From contig NZ_CACVAD010000019.1 in NCBI RefSeq assembly GCF_902726545.1, positions 1 to 64,000 of the forward strand: 64,000 bases of DNA. The letters are read 5' to 3'. The DNA comes from Yersinia artesiana. Its GTDB lineage: Bacteria > Pseudomonadota > Gammaproteobacteria > Enterobacterales > Enterobacteriaceae. The translations under genes were made by a program, and so were the position numbers. The notes below the pieces were generated by a model that saw nothing but the letters and a program-made list of their open reading frames with translations, made no database searches and was not told the DNA's origin. The first letter of the stretch is position 1. Each line of letters opens with the position of its first letter. This document shows positions 63,272-64,000 of the stretch, in pieces.

Positions 63272-63471
63272 TTTTTCTTCCTTAATTTCCAATAGTTCCA
63301 CTGCAAAGCATGAAATGATGAGGCGCAGCAATACCGATTAAAAATTCAAATTTCGTGAAATGTTTATAAGAATAGTTGCGAAACGAGGATGTGCGTAGGG
63401 TGGTTCTGCCTGAAATCATTAGACATATTAACTTAATATCGTTGAGAATGCATTTTTGATAACTATCAATC

Positions 63472-63498
63472 AATGGCGGAGTGAGATTTTCCGCCATT
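63472..63498 (-). terminator. Terminator downstream of eutC
   Basis: A 9-bp stem AATGGCGGA/TCCGCCATT with a 9-base loop lies 14 bases beyond the eutC stop on the minus strand. The sequence after it is T-rich but interrupted (TTGATTGAT). It probably ends the eutBC transcript. Confidence 0.55.
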
Positions 63499-63511
63499 TT
63501 GATTTGAAAAA

Positions 63512-64000
63512 TCAGTTGGATATGCCATATCGGACAGTAATCCCATAAGCAGGGCTTATGCGACTATGTAATGCGGGGTTATCACTCTCATCCTTAAGTT
63601 GTACGCCGGATAAACGCCGCAGGAAAGATTGCTCTAACAACCATGCCAACTTAAAAGCAGCTTGCGGGTAATCCAGTCCTTCAGGACGGATATTGGAGAT
63701 ACAGTTGCGTTCAGACTCTAACCGCTGGGTATTTGGCCCCCAGGTGATATAAATCCCCAAACTGTCAGGGGAAGAAAGCCCCGGTCTTTCACCAATCAAC
63801 ATAACTACAGCTTTGGCTTGCAGACATTCACCAGCATCATCGCCCAATGCCACTCGCGACTGATGAGCCAGCACCACCGGTGCCAACGATAAGCCCAGTA
63901 TTTGCAAATATGGCAGCAAAGCTATCACCAGCGGAATCGCCTGTCGGTGAACCGCTTTTGATGATAAACCGTCGCCAATTACCAATAAAACATCGGCTTG
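63512..64000 (-). CDS. eutC: EutC, ethanolamine ammonia-lyase small subunit (5' end outside window)
   Basis: The C-terminal ~163 residues of EutC; the frame runs off the right edge. [13 protein letters not shown], the [22 protein letters not shown] block and the final [11 protein letters not shown] region are strongly conserved EutC features. With EutB it forms the adenosylcobalamin-dependent lyase that splits ethanolamine into acetaldehyde and ammonia. The rest of the eut genes should lie to the right. Confidence 0.92.
   Translation of the reverse strand, partial: QADVLLVIGDGLSSKAVHRQAIPLVIALLPYLQILGLSLAPVVLAHQSRVALGDDAGECLQAKAVVMLIGERPGLSSPDSLGIYITWGPNTQRLESERNCISNIRPEGLDYPQAAFKLAWLLEQSFLRRLSGVQLKDESDNPALHSRISPAYGITVRYGISN

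Noticed and set aside
1-64000. CRISPR arrays, tRNA/rRNA genes, transposases, prophage genes
   Set aside because: None recognised; the repeats found are few, short and explained as operators, protein modules or one dispersed element.

Overview
The window reads as a chromosomal stretch of Yersinia enterocolitica, most likely a highly pathogenic biovar 1B strain. It holds the Ysa type III secretion locus (SPI-1/Mxi-Spa family), the Yts1 type II secretion locus and the chitin-binding ChiY substrate gene side by side, flanked by ordinary enterobacterial genes (yjbB, cueP, proP, eutC). I recognised these from protein features and gene order; no database search was run.

Layout. (1) 1-642: an orphan LuxR-type regulator. 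(2) 1108-8953, minus strand: the secreted-protein operon sycB-yspB-yspC-yspD-yspA-acpY, in the same order as Salmonella sicA-sipBCDA-iacP. (3) 9053-21738, minus strand: the Ysa export apparatus ysaU-T-S-R-Q-P-O-N, an InvB-like chaperone, ysaV, an InvE-like gatekeeper, secretin ysaC and the AraC-type activator ysaE. (4) 21934-26737, plus strand: basal-body ring, needle, rod, OrgA/OrgB-like proteins, an extra small protein and a lytic transglycosylase. (5) 26912-31156: a CadC-type winged-helix protein, a YscW-like lipoprotein (candidate secretin pilot) and the phosphorelay ysrR-ysrS-ysrT. (6) 31633-32678: a cytochrome b561-like protein and a second winged-helix protein. (7) 32690-43959: the Yts1 type II system, genes C D E F G H I J K L M O, plus a convergent pilotin S. 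(8) 44379-47349: ChiY, a GbpA-like lytic polysaccharide monooxygenase, and a PepSY membrane protein. (9) 47574-50610: a second, closely related copy of ysrR-ysrS without a ysrT. (10) 50714-52033: an AT-rich gene whose product looks eukaryotic-like, with a RhoGAP-type domain followed by a proline/tyrosine tail containing an exact EPIYA motif. (11) 52112-55786, minus strand: a catecholate-type iron-siderophore ABC importer with a candidate Fur box. (12) 56095-58382: two tandem O-methyltransferase paralogues separated by a dispersed repeat. (13) 59280-64000: yjbB, cueP with a textbook CueR-type promoter, proP and the 3' part of eutC.

How it works together. YsrS, YsrT and YsrR form a phosphorelay that, with YsaE and the chaperone SycB, switches on Ysa. 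Ysa then secretes the translocators YspB/C/D and effectors. Yts1 exports ChiY and other exoenzymes. The two secretion loci are interleaved with regulators, and the duplicated RR/kinase pair sits beyond the type II genes, so one histidine phosphotransfer protein (YsrT) may serve two sensors.

Most interesting candidate: the RhoGAP/EPIYA protein at 50714-52033. It combines a putative arginine-finger GAP fold with four candidate host tyrosine-phosphorylation sites and lies next to the duplicated regulator of a type III system. I cannot tell from sequence alone whether it corresponds to an already named Ysp effector. No tRNA, rRNA, CRISPR array, transposase or prophage gene was seen.
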